From contig JAJZIE010000044.1 in NCBI GenBank assembly GCA_021810725.1, positions 1 to 13,464 on the forward strand: DNA of 13,464 nucleotides, read 5' to 3'. Under the pieces are notes generated by a model, which saw only the letters and a program-made list of their open reading frames with translations, did no database searches and had not been told where the DNA came from. Position numbers and translations under genes: made by a program. Every line of letters begins with the position of its first letter. Positions within the stretch are counted from its first letter, which is position 1. Positions 7,561 to 13,464 of this stretch are shown piece after piece. This stretch comes from Bacillota bacterium. Lineage in GTDB: Bacteria > Bacillota > Sulfobacillia > JAJZYS01 > JAJYTV01.

Positions 7561-7573
7561 GGGGGTAGGAGCG

Positions 7574-7738
7574 ATGGAGGTGCGCTGTTCGATCTGCGGA
7601 CGGCCGGAGACGGTCGAGAAGTGGTCCGAAGCGCACGAGCGCCTGCGGCAGAGCGGCGGACCCTACGTCTGCGAAGCCTGCCAGAGGCGTGTCCAGCGCG
7701 ATGCGCTGCAGTCCAGCCGATCGCCGCGGCCGCTCTAG
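7574..7738 (+). CDS. DUF2197 small zinc-binding protein (YlaI-like)
   Basis: The gene encodes only 54 residues with two CxxC knuckles, C5/C8 in VRCSICG and C33/C36 in YVCEACQ, separated by a helical stretch with EAHERLRQ. The pattern, including the spacing and the R-L-R run before the second knuckle, matches the DUF2197 family typified by Bacillus YlaI, whose function is not known. A single zinc ion is presumably bound. The ATG at 7574 lies 13 bases after the stop of the third M42 gene, behind a purine-rich GAGGGGGT and AGGAG. A longer frame starting at 7295 is a shadow of the M42-like gene. It is the last gene of the operon, and its TAG overlaps the TAG of the converging gene on the other strand. 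Confidence 0.85.
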   Translation: MEVRCSICGRPETVEKWSEAHERLRQSGGPYVCEACQRRVQRDALQSSRSPRPL

Positions 7739-8004
7739 CGGGTGGCCGAATAGACGATCAGCAGGACCCCTAGGCCGATCAGGGCGAGCCTCGTCCAGGA
7801 GACGTCGTGCCCCTGGGCGAGGCCCCAGATCCCGATCGCCGAGACGACCACGAAGAGCAGAGGCCCGAAGAGACCCAGTGCGGCGTTGATCGAAACCGCC
7901 GTCGCTACCTTTCCGGACCTCAGCATCAAGGTCGCCGCCACCAGTTCCACCGTCGCCGACAGGTAGCGCAAGGCCACCATGCCCATGACCGCTGGTTCCC
8001 GCAT
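7735..8004 (-). CDS. DUF2619 (YqhV-like) small membrane protein
   Basis: This 89-residue hydrophobic protein has three likely membrane segments (about 8-28, 42-62 and 72-87). Its MVALRYLSATVELVAATLML start and INAALGLFGPLL middle match the YqhV/DUF2619 family known from spore-forming Firmicutes, where the gene often lies near the spoIIIA locus. Its function is unknown. The ATG at 8004 (minus strand) fits the usual family N-terminus and follows GGGGTG; a GTG at 8013 would add three residues. It is transcribed against the main operon and divergently from the gabT-like gene, sharing an 80-base intergenic region with it. No spoIIIA genes are visible here. The stop codon overlaps the stop of the DUF2197 gene within a CTAG. 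Confidence 0.84.
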   Translation of the reverse strand: MREPAVMGMVALRYLSATVELVAATLMLRSGKVATAVSINAALGLFGPLLFVVVSAIGIWGLAQGHDVSWTRLALIGLGVLLIVYSATR

Positions 8005-8084
8005 CCGTCGCACCCCGCCTTCGTGACCACGCTATGGCCCCGGAGGCTCCGGCATGATTTACCCGTCGCCATGGAGGGATCCCG

Positions 8085-9422
8085 ATGCAGAAGACCCGCT
8101 TCATCGACATCCGTACCGCCGTGCCAGGCCCCAAGAGCCAGGAGATCCACCGGCGCGTCCACGCGGCGACGCCGCGGGCGGTCTCCGTTTCGCTGCCTGT
8201 CGTGGACCGCGCGGAGAACGCCCTCGTGCACGACATCGACGGCAACACCTTCATCGACCTCACGGGCGGCGTAGGCGTGCAGAACGTCGGCCACCGCAAC
8301 CCCCGCGTGGTGGCGGCCCTGCACGAGCAGGTGGAGCGGTTCCTGCACACCGACTTCACGAACATCCCCTACGAGAGCTACGCGCGCCTCGCGGAGCGCC
8401 TCGACAAGACGTTCCCCGGCGGCGGCGACGCCCGCGTGATCCTGTTCAACTCAGGGGCCGAGGCGGTGGAGAACGCCGTCAAGATCGCCCGTGTCGCCAC
8501 GGGCCGCAAGGGCATCATCTCGTTCGAGGGAGCGTTCCACGGCCGCACCCTCATGGCGATGACGCTGACCAGCAAGGTCCACCCCTACAAGGCCAAGATG
8601 GGACCGTATGCCCCCGAGGTTTATCGCGTGCCGTTCCCGTACTCCTACCGCTGCGACATGGCGCAGGACGAGAACCACGTCTGCGACGAGCGTTGCTACG
8701 CGCGCATCGAGCGTGCCCTCGTGACCCAGGTGGCGCCCGAGGACGTCGCCGCGGTGATCGTCGAGCCGGTGCAGGGCGAGGGCGGCTTCGTGGCGCCGCC
8801 GCCGAGCTTCCTGCCGTGGCTCAGGCGCTTCACGGAAGAGCACGGCATCCTGCTGATCGTGGACGAGGTGCAGACGGGCTACGGCCGCACGGGCCGCTTC
8901 TGGGCGACGGAGCACTCCGGCATCCGCCCCGACATCCTGACGATGGCCAAGTCGATCGCGAACGGTGTGCCGCTCTCCGGCGTGATGGGACGCAAGGAGA
9001 TCATGGACGCCCCCGGCCCCTCGCAGATCGGTGGCACCTATGTCGGCAATCCTTTGGCCACCGCCGCCGCCAACGCGGTCCTCGACGCGTTCGACCAGGA
9101 CGATATCCTCGGCCAGGCGCAGCGCCAGGCCGAACTGCTGCAGCGCCGGCTCGGCGAGATGAAGGCGAAGAGCCCGTACGTCGGCGAGGTGCGCGGCCTC
9201 GGCTCGATGATGGCCGTAGAGCTCGTCACCGACCGCCACACCAAGGAGCCGAACCCGGAGCTGACGCAGCGCGTGGTCCAGCGCGCCATGGAGCGCGGCG
9301 TGCTCATGCTCACCGCCGGCATCTACGGCAACGTGTTCCGCTTCCTGCAGCCCCTCACGACGCCGCCCGAGGTGCTCGAAGAGGCGCTCGACGTCGTGGA
9401 GGCAGCGCTGCTCGAGGGTTGA
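8085..9422 (+). CDS. gabT: Class III PLP aminotransferase, 4-aminobutyrate aminotransferase-like
   Basis: This 445-residue protein has full class III aminotransferase length and motifs: LFNSGAEAVENAVKIAR (120-136), FEGAFHGRT near 147-155, VEPVQGEGG, LLIVDEVQTGYGRTG with D260 for the pyridine nitrogen, and MAKSIANGVPLSGV with K289 as the Schiff-base lysine. The fit is closest to the GabT group, which moves the amino group of 4-aminobutyrate to 2-oxoglutarate. The segment with C190, C200 and C204 resembles the cysteine-bearing insertion seen in many bacterial and archaeal relatives. Related omega-amino acid substrates (5-aminovalerate, beta-alanine, ornithine) cannot be excluded. GGAGGGA at 8073-8079 lies five bases before the ATG, a strong ribosome-binding site. 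The stop overlaps the next start as TTGA, linking the enzyme to a split amino-acid exporter. Confidence 0.9.
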   Translation: MQKTRFIDIRTAVPGPKSQEIHRRVHAATPRAVSVSLPVVDRAENALVHDIDGNTFIDLTGGVGVQNVGHRNPRVVAALHEQVERFLHTDFTNIPYESYARLAERLDKTFPGGGDARVILFNSGAEAVENAVKIARVATGRKGIISFEGAFHGRTLMAMTLTSKVHPYKAKMGPYAPEVYRVPFPYSYRCDMAQDENHVCDERCYARIERALVTQVAPEDVAAVIVEPVQGEGGFVAPPPSFLPWLRRFTEEHGILLIVDEVQTGYGRTGRFWATEHSGIRPDILTMAKSIANGVPLSGVMGRKEIMDAPGPSQIGGTYVGNPLATAAANAVLDAFDQDDILGQAQRQAELLQRRLGEMKAKSPYVGEVRGLGSMMAVELVTDRHTKEPNPELTQRVVQRAMERGVLMLTAGIYGNVFRFLQPLTTPPEVLEEALDVVEAALLEG

Positions 9423-10177
9423 ACGAGTCGCCGCTCGCCGCACTGCTCGCTCTGGCGGCCGCGCTTCTCGAGGCGGGGGCGGAGCCCTACCGCGTGGAGG
9501 AGGCCGTCGAGCGGGCGGGAAGCGGGTTCGACTGCGGAGCGGTGGAGGTCTTCGTGACACCACCGGGGCTATTCGTCAGCGTCGAAGGCCCCGGTGGTCA
9601 CGAAACCGGCGTGAGGCGCGTGCGCAGCCGCTCGACAGACCTCGGCCGTCTGGCGTCGCTCAACAGCCTGGCACGGGCGGCGGAACACGGCGACGTGACG
9701 CCGCCCGAATGCCTGCAGGCGATCGCCGGTCTCAAAGCTCAGGAATCCCCCTATGGCCTCGGCACCGACCTTCTGGCCGGAGCCGTGGCCTGTGCCGCCT
9801 ATGCCTGGTTTATCGGGGCGACGCACATCGAGGCGGTGCTGGCGGCGCTCGGTGGGATGTTCACCGTCGTGATGCGCCGCCATCCCACCGGGCGCTTCGC
9901 GGGGCGCTTCTTCTCGCTCGCCGTCTCGGGCTTCGCCGTGGGCCTGATCGGCATCGCCGGGGCGGCGCTCTGGCGTCAGAACGCCGGGGACATCGTGGCC
10001 GGCGGCCTGATCGTGCTCGTGCCCGGCCTCGCGCTCACGGGCGTGCTGCGCGACCTGCTCGCCGGGGACTTTCTCTCCGCCGCCGCCGGCGGCCTTGAAG
10101 CGGTGACCATCGCCGGAGCTCTGGCCGCCGGGGCCGCGGTGGCCGTGGCGGCGGGCATCGCCTTGGGGTGGAGCTGA
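9419..10177 (+). CDS. Threonine/serine exporter, ThrE N-terminal / YjjP-type subunit
   Basis: The 252-residue product starts with a soluble domain (about 1-110: EAGAEPYRVEEAVER, VFVTPPGLFVSV, RVRSRSTDLGRLASLNSL) followed by about four to five membrane segments between residues 118 and 250. LVPGLALTGVLRDLLAGDFLS near residues 198-217 is the conserved motif of the ThrE_1/YjjP (formerly DUF1212) family. In Corynebacterium the two halves are one protein that exports threonine and serine; in E. coli the split YjjP/YjjB pair has been linked to threonine and succinate export. The TTG at 9419 is used because the homology begins there and it overlaps the gabT stop (TTGA); the ribosome-binding site is poor, so coupling is likely. 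A longer frame from 8054 is an out-of-frame shadow of gabT. Confidence 0.88.
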   Translation: MNESPLAALLALAAALLEAGAEPYRVEEAVERAGSGFDCGAVEVFVTPPGLFVSVEGPGGHETGVRRVRSRSTDLGRLASLNSLARAAEHGDVTPPECLQAIAGLKAQESPYGLGTDLLAGAVACAAYAWFIGATHIEAVLAALGGMFTVVMRRHPTGRFAGRFFSLAVSGFAVGLIGIAGAALWRQNAGDIVAGGLIVLVPGLALTGVLRDLLAGDFLSAAAGGLEAVTIAGALAAGAAVAVAAGIALGWS

Positions 10178-10635
10178 TGCTGCTCTCGGCACTCTCGGGC
10201 GCCATGGGCGCCTTCGCGTTCGCCGTGCTGATCCGCGTGCCGCGAAGGGATCTGTTCTTCGCCGGTCTCGCCGGCCTGGTTTCGGGCTTCATCTACGCCG
10301 CCGCCGGCGCCGTGGGACTGCACACGATCGCCCAGGTCCTGCTGGCGGCCGTGGCCGCGGGCGGGCTGAGCGAGATTCTCGCGCGGGTGCGCCGCGCCCC
10401 GGCCACCGTCTACCTGATGCCCGGACTCATACCTCTGGTACCGGGACTGCTCGCCTACCAGGCGATGTACGCCCTGCTGCGCGGGGACTACGTGAGCGGC
10501 GCGGCCATCGGCGTCGAAACGCTCTACTGGGCGGCGGCGATCGGCGTCGGCATCGCCCTCGTCCTGACGGTGTCCCGCAGCCTCGCCCCGCCGGCGGCCT
10601 CAGCAGGGAAGGAGCCCGCCCGGCGCGAACAGTAG
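10177..10635 (+). CDS. Threonine/serine exporter, ThrE_2 / YjjB-type subunit
   Basis: This 152-residue membrane protein has about four or five hydrophobic segments and the YjjB/ThrE_2 (DUF3815) signature YLMPGLIPLVPG around residues 80-93, followed by AMYALLRGDY. It supplies the C-terminal half of a ThrE-type exporter, and the preceding gene supplies the N-terminal half. The ATG at 10177 shares its A with the TGA of that gene (TGATG), and GGGGTGGAG sits directly before it. A GTG at 10168 would add three residues inside the upstream gene. The exported substrate is unknown; the linked GabT-like enzyme suggests an amino acid or omega-amino acid, which is inference. Confidence 0.86.
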   Translation: MLLSALSGAMGAFAFAVLIRVPRRDLFFAGLAGLVSGFIYAAAGAVGLHTIAQVLLAAVAAGGLSEILARVRRAPATVYLMPGLIPLVPGLLAYQAMYALLRGDYVSGAAIGVETLYWAAAIGVGIALVLTVSRSLAPPAASAGKEPARREQ

Positions 10636-10712
10636 CTTCCCACGAAGCGAGGAGGTAGGCCCCCCGGCCGCTGAGACTGCACACCACATCGATCTGGACC
10701 CAGCTCGGACCC

Positions 10713-11258
10713 TTGGGGCTCGCGTTCGCCATGATCCTGGAAAGCCTCGGCATTCCGGTGCCGTCCGAGATCATCCTGCCGGTGTTCGGCGTCCTGGTCG
10801 CGAGAGGCGCCTTCGGCTTCTGGCCAGGGGTGGTGCTCATGGCGGCGATGCAGACCGTCGGCAGCTGGATCGGCTACGCCATCGGCTACTACGGCGGCCG
10901 GCCCCTGGCCCTGCGCTACGGGCGCTGGGTGTTCCTGGACGAGCGCTCGCTCGGCCACGCCGAACGCTGGTTCGACCGCTTCGGGCCATGGACAGTGTTC
11001 TTCGGCCGATTCCTGCCGCTCCTGCGTACCTTCATCTCCTGGCCGGCCGGCTTCGCCCGCATGAACGCGGGCTCGTTCACCGTCTTCACGTTCTTGGGCG
11101 CCCTGCCCTGGACGGCGTTCCTGATCTGGATCGGCGTGCGCTTCGCGGCGACCCTGCCCCGGATCGAGCCGCTGCTGAGCCATTACAACCTGCTCCTCGG
11201 CCTCCTCGCCGTCGTGATCGTCGTGGCCTTCTTCTGGCTGCGGCTGCGCCGCCGTTGA
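10713..11258 (+). CDS. DedA family membrane protein
   Basis: From the TTG at 10713 the protein has 181 residues with the DedA pattern: ESLGIPVPSEIILPVFG near the N-terminus, GSWIGYAIGYYGGRP in the first third, FGRFLPLLRTFISWPAGFA (97-115) with the conserved R105 and P111-A-G, and a long C-terminal membrane helix (about 155-177). DedA proteins include flippases for undecaprenyl phosphate and other lipids and matter for membrane homeostasis. The N-terminal homology (IWTQLGPLGLAFAMILE) appears to begin upstream of this TTG, yet the frame holds no ATG, GTG or TTG between the stop at 10656-10658 and 10713. AGGAGG at 10650-10655 is a strong ribosome-binding site with no ordinary start in range; CTG 10671 is a candidate. 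The gene lies 77 bases after the exporter gene and may be in the same transcript. Confidence 0.88.
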   Translation: MGLAFAMILESLGIPVPSEIILPVFGVLVARGAFGFWPGVVLMAAMQTVGSWIGYAIGYYGGRPLALRYGRWVFLDERSLGHAERWFDRFGPWTVFFGRFLPLLRTFISWPAGFARMNAGSFTVFTFLGALPWTAFLIWIGVRFAATLPRIEPLLSHYNLLLGLLAVVIVVAFFWLRLRRR

Positions 11259-11284
11259 TCCGGGCGCGGGGTTTCTGCTATCGT
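11255..11284 (+). promoter_or_regulatory. Candidate sigma-70-type promoter for cmk
   Basis: TTGATC (11255-11260), which overlaps the dedA stop codon, and TATCGT (11279-11284) are 18 bases apart, and TG precedes the -10 box by one base (extended -10). Each hexamer matches the consensus at four positions. The -10 box also forms the left arm of a TATCG-TTG-CGATA inverted repeat (11279-11291). Support is only by sequence similarity. Confidence 0.4.
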
Positions 11285-11343
11285 TGCGATACCCAAGGCC
11301 GGGCCCTGCATCGGGGCGATCGGCCAATGGAGGGGTGACGGCC

Positions 11344-12000
11344 ATGAGGCTGCGGATCACCATCGACGGACCGGCCGGAGCCGGGAAGTCGACCGTGGCG
11401 CGTGAACTGGCGGAGGCGCTCGGCTACGGCTATCTCGACACCGGGGCCATGTACAGGGCCCTGACGCTCGCGGCCCTGAGGGCCGCCGTTTCTTCGGACG
11501 ACGAAGCCGGCCTCGGGCGACTGCTGGACGAGGTGGATCTTCGCCTCGAGCACGGCAGGCTGCGCCTGGACGGCGAGGACGTCGCCGACGACATCCGCCA
11601 GCCAGCCGTCGACCGCATGGTCTCGCAGGTGGCGGCGCATCCCTCCGTGCGCCAGTCCCTCGTCGCCCGCCAGCGCGAGATCGCAAGCCAGGGTGGGGTC
11701 GTCATGGACGGCCGCGACGCGGGAAGCGTCGTCCTGCCGGATGCCGAGTGCAAGTTTTTCCTCACGGCCTCCCTCGCGGCCAGGGCAGGCAGGCGCCATC
11801 GCGAACTGCTGGCCCAGGGCGTCAGGATCGACATCGCGGACGTCGAACGCGAGATGGCGAGCCGTGACGCCCAGGACGAGATGCGGGCCGTCGGCGCGCT
11901 CAAAGTGCCGGACGGCGCGATCGTCGTGGACACCACGGGTCTTGGCGTCGCCGAGGTGGTCGAGCGTCTCCTCACCTACTGCCGGGAGCGCGGTGCCTGA
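11344..12000 (+). CDS. cmk: (d)CMP kinase
   Basis: This 218-residue cytidylate kinase phosphorylates CMP and dCMP with ATP in the cytoplasm. It has the P-loop DGPAGAGKST (8-17), YLDTGAMYRALT (about 31-42), MDGRDAGSVVLPDA (121-134, where most relatives read DGRDIGTVV) and the lid-region KFFLTASLAARAGRRHREL. Length is normal for the Firmicutes type. The ATG at 11344 is preceded by GGAGGGGTGA at good distance; a GTG at 11335 would add three residues. The stop overlaps the plsC start (TGATG). The order cmk-plsC followed by the S1 gene is common in Firmicutes, often with ispH between, which is absent here. Confidence 0.96.
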   Translation: MRLRITIDGPAGAGKSTVARELAEALGYGYLDTGAMYRALTLAALRAAVSSDDEAGLGRLLDEVDLRLEHGRLRLDGEDVADDIRQPAVDRMVSQVAAHPSVRQSLVARQREIASQGGVVMDGRDAGSVVLPDAECKFFLTASLAARAGRRHRELLAQGVRIDIADVEREMASRDAQDEMRAVGALKVPDGAIVVDTTGLGVAEVVERLLTYCRERGA

Positions 12001-12626
12001 TGCCAAAGAGCCAGGATCCCATGCCGGCGTACCGTCCATGGGCCTTCGCGCTGCTGAAGAACATCGTGCGCGGCCTGCTCGCGGTACTCTGCCGCGTTCG
12101 GGTCCAAGGAATCGAGAACATCCCGGCCAGCGGCCCGGTGCTGCTCTGCGTCAACCACATCAGCGCGGTGGATCCGCCGGCGGTCGGGGCGATCGTCGCG
12201 CGGCACGTGCATTTCATGGCCAAGCAGGAACTTTTCGCGTACCTCGGCTGGCTCCTCCCGTCGATCGGCGCCTTCCCGGTGAACCGCGACGTGCGCGACG
12301 CCAGCGCCGTCCGACAGGCCCTCAGGCTCCTGAGGGCCGGCCGGGTCGTCGGGCTGTTCCCCGAGGGTCATCGCCAGCCGCTTGGACGGCTAGGCGAGCC
12401 GCGCCCGGGTTCCGGCTCGCTCATCGCGCACGCCGGGGGAGCGGTCGTACCGGTGGCGATCCGAGGTCCGTGGCGGCTCTTCGGACGCGTGGAGATGCGG
12501 TTCGGCGAGCCTCTTGACCTCTCGGCGAGCCAGGACCCCGCGGGCGATGTCATGCGCGCCATCGCGCGCCTGTACTACCGGCCGGAGCAACTGCGGCAGG
12601 GTCTTCCGTGGGCGGAGTCCGATTGA
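12000..12626 (+). CDS. plsC: 1-acyl-sn-glycerol-3-phosphate acyltransferase
   Basis: This 208-residue acyltransferase converts lysophosphatidic acid to phosphatidic acid at the inner face of the membrane. The catalytic HX4D motif is N52-H53-ISAV-D58-PP, the second block is GAFPVNRD, and the third is GLFPEGHRQ (E122), in which His124 takes the place of the usual Thr in FPEGTR. A hydrophobic N-terminal stretch (about 15-31) may anchor it. The ATG at 12000 shares its A with the cmk stop; a second ATG at 12021 is possible. Coupling with cmk places phospholipid synthesis beside nucleotide supply (CTP is needed for CDP-diacylglycerol). The TGA overlaps the -35 box of the S1 promoter. Confidence 0.92.
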   Translation: MPKSQDPMPAYRPWAFALLKNIVRGLLAVLCRVRVQGIENIPASGPVLLCVNHISAVDPPAVGAIVARHVHFMAKQELFAYLGWLLPSIGAFPVNRDVRDASAVRQALRLLRAGRVVGLFPEGHRQPLGRLGEPRPGSGSLIAHAGGAVVPVAIRGPWRLFGRVEMRFGEPLDLSASQDPAGDVMRAIARLYYRPEQLRQGLPWAESD

Positions 12627-12652
12627 CAGTACTCTTCGCAGGCGGGTATGCT
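12623..12652 (+). promoter_or_regulatory. Sigma-70-type promoter of the S1 gene
   Basis: A perfect -35 hexamer TTGACA (12623-12628) and TATGCT (12647-12652, four of six consensus bases) are separated by 18 bases. The -35 box includes the TGA stop codon of plsC (12624-12626), so the promoter begins inside the preceding gene. Transcription would begin near 12659, giving a leader of about 150 bases before the GTG at 12813. Confidence 0.7.
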
Positions 12653-12658
12653 GAATGA

Positions 12659-12812
12659 GCCAGCCCCCGGATGCACCGGGGATCGCCTGCCCATCGGCGG
12701 TCGATTGACGACAGGTGAAGAGCCGGTAGGACGGCGGGCCATCGGGCCCGTTCTCTGTCGTTCGGCGGGACGCGGGGATACGGAACCCCGCGTGAACAAA
12801 GGAGGTCATCGC
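12659..12812 (+). other. Structured 5' leader of the S1 mRNA
   Basis: The untranslated stretch contains three clear hairpins. CCCCGG/CCGGGG encloses five bases (12665-12681). CGGGCC/GGCCCG encloses four (12735-12750). A perfect 8-base stem ACGCGGGG/CCCCGCGT encloses eight (12770-12793) and ends five bases before the ribosome-binding site. None is followed by a run of T, so they do not look like intrinsic terminators. S1 synthesis is translationally autoregulated in E. coli; a similar role here is inference. I do not recognise a known riboswitch class. Confidence 0.5.
12798..12806 (+). promoter_or_regulatory. Near-perfect Shine-Dalgarno site of the S1 gene
   Basis: AAAGGAGGT lies six bases before the GTG at 12813. 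It decides that start against the in-frame GTG at 12792 and the in-frame ATG at 12648, the latter lying within the -10 box. Confidence 0.85.
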
Positions 12813-13464
12813 GTGGAGGACCAGCTGCACCCGGATCACGACATCGCGCCTGAGGAGCCTCAGGCCGAGCAGAGCGAGCCCCAGGAGGCGACGCCGGAAC
12901 CCACCGCGGCGCAGACACCGGAGCCGCAACCGGAGCCGCAGCCGGAGCCGACCGAGGCACCTGTCGAGGCGGCAGCCGACGCGACGGGTACCGAGGAACG
13001 CGTCGATTACAGCGAAGGCGTGGCGCGGCCGCGCCCGGGCGATATTCTGCACGGCAAGATCGTCCAGGTGGCGGACGACCACGTTCTCGTCGACGTCGGC
13101 TACAAGTCCGAGGGCGTGATCCCGCTGAGCGAGCTCACCTACCGTCGCGTCCAGGCCGCGGGCGAGGTCGCCGGCCTCGACGAGGAGATCGACGCCATGG
13201 TGCTGTCGGTCGAGGGCGAGGAAGGAAGCCTGAGGCTCTCCAAGCGTCGCGCCGACGAGGCCAAGGTCTGGGAGGATCTCGTCGCGTCCTACGAAGCGGG
13301 CAGCGTGATCGAGGCGCCCGTGGCCGAAGCGGTCAAGGGTGGACTCGTCGCCGATATCGGAGCCCGCGGCTTCATCCCGGCTTCCCAGGTGGAACGCGGC
13401 TACGCCCAGGAACTGCAGCCGTACGTGGGGCAGACCCTGCGCGTCAAGATCATCGAGCTCGACC
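12813..13464 (+). CDS. rpsA: 30S ribosomal protein S1 (3' end outside window)
   Basis: The frame from GTG 12813 stays open to the window end, giving 217 residues of a longer protein. Residues 1 to about 74 form an acidic, proline-rich and probably disordered extension with PEPQ repeats. The first S1 (OB-fold) domain spans about 75-145, with RPGDILHGKIVQVADDHVLV, DVGYKSEGVIPLSEL and RLSKRRADE. The second begins near residue 165 (GSVIEAPVAEAVKGGLVADIG, GFIPASQVE). This fits the Firmicutes S1/YpfD type, with multiple S1 domains that help mRNA bind the 30S subunit. It has its own strong promoter and ribosome-binding site. The homologous protein often starts closer to the first S1 domain, so the long charged extension is a notable feature. 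Confidence 0.92.
   Translation, partial: MEDQLHPDHDIAPEEPQAEQSEPQEATPEPTAAQTPEPQPEPQPEPTEAPVEAAADATGTEERVDYSEGVARPRPGDILHGKIVQVADDHVLVDVGYKSEGVIPLSELTYRRVQAAGEVAGLDEEIDAMVLSVEGEEGSLRLSKRRADEAKVWEDLVASYEAGSVIEAPVAEAVKGGLVADIGARGFIPASQVERGYAQELQPYVGQTLRVKIIELD
12918..12953 (+). repeat. Three tandem 12-base units in the S1 gene
   Basis: The unit CCGGAGCCGCAA occurs at 12918-12929, then as CCGGAGCCGCAG at 12930-12941 and, less exactly, as CCGGAGCCGACC at 12942-12953. In frame they encode PEPQ-PEPQ-PEPT in the low-complexity N-terminal extension. Length variation between strains would be expected. Confidence 0.8.

Noticed and set aside
12655..12708. Possible 17-codon leader peptide upstream of the S1 gene
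   Set aside because: It starts before the predicted transcription start and has no ribosome-binding site or recognisable attenuator-type codon run.
12770..12793. Intrinsic terminator after plsC
   Set aside because: The stem is strong but is followed by GAACAAAGGAGG rather than a T tract, and it lies just before the S1 ribosome-binding site.
12648..12812. In-frame upstream ATG (12648) and GTG (12792) extending the S1 protein
   Set aside because: The ATG lies in the -10 box and the GTG lies before the Shine-Dalgarno. The GTG at 12813 has AAAGGAGGT at six bases.

Overview
The window is about 70% GC by eye and densely coded. It looks like chromosome of a high-GC member of the Bacillota (Symbiobacterium-, Thermaerobacter- or Limnochordia-like), possibly from a metagenome. 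The markers behind that guess are a YlaI-type DUF2197 protein, a YqhV-type DUF2619 protein (best known in spore-forming Firmicutes), a BusR-like GntR/RCK_C regulator, and the gene order cmk-plsC-rpsA. This placement is inference. I see no tRNA, rRNA, CRISPR array, insertion sequence or phage gene. No stretch longer than 300 bases lacks a gene.

Region 1 (56-7738, + strand) is one tightly packed run of ten genes: a RidA-family protein, an RsuA/RluB-type pseudouridine synthase, a BusR-like regulator, a nicotinamidase, a short nicotinate phosphoribosyltransferase, a class V aminotransferase of the alanine-glyoxylate type, three consecutive M42-type peptidase genes, and a 54-residue DUF2197 zinc protein. 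From the pseudouridine synthase to the third M42 gene, every neighbouring pair overlaps (TTGA, ATGA, GTGA junctions or 8-14 bases), so translational coupling is likely. The nicotinamidase and nicotinate phosphoribosyltransferase together convert nicotinamide to nicotinate mononucleotide, the salvage entry to NAD. Two of the M42 proteins keep all metal and catalytic residues. The third has lost nearly all of them and looks like a pseudoenzyme.

Region 2 (7735-8004, - strand) is a small DUF2619 membrane protein gene that converges on region 1. The two stop codons share a single CTAG.

Region 3 (8085-11258, + strand) holds a class III aminotransferase (GabT-like), a split ThrE-type amino acid exporter (ThrE N-terminal type plus YjjB type) and a DedA-family membrane protein. 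Region 4 (11344-12626) is cmk-plsC, and region 5 (12813 to the window end) is the 5' part of the ribosomal protein S1 gene. The S1 gene has a good sigma-70-type promoter whose -35 box overlaps the plsC stop codon, a structured leader of about 150 bases, and a near-perfect Shine-Dalgarno sequence.

The points most worth following are the M42 triplet with its catalytically dead third member, the c-di-AMP-receptor-like regulator inside an NAD-salvage operon, the two genes whose family-conserved N-termini extend upstream of any ordinary start codon, and the S1 leader.
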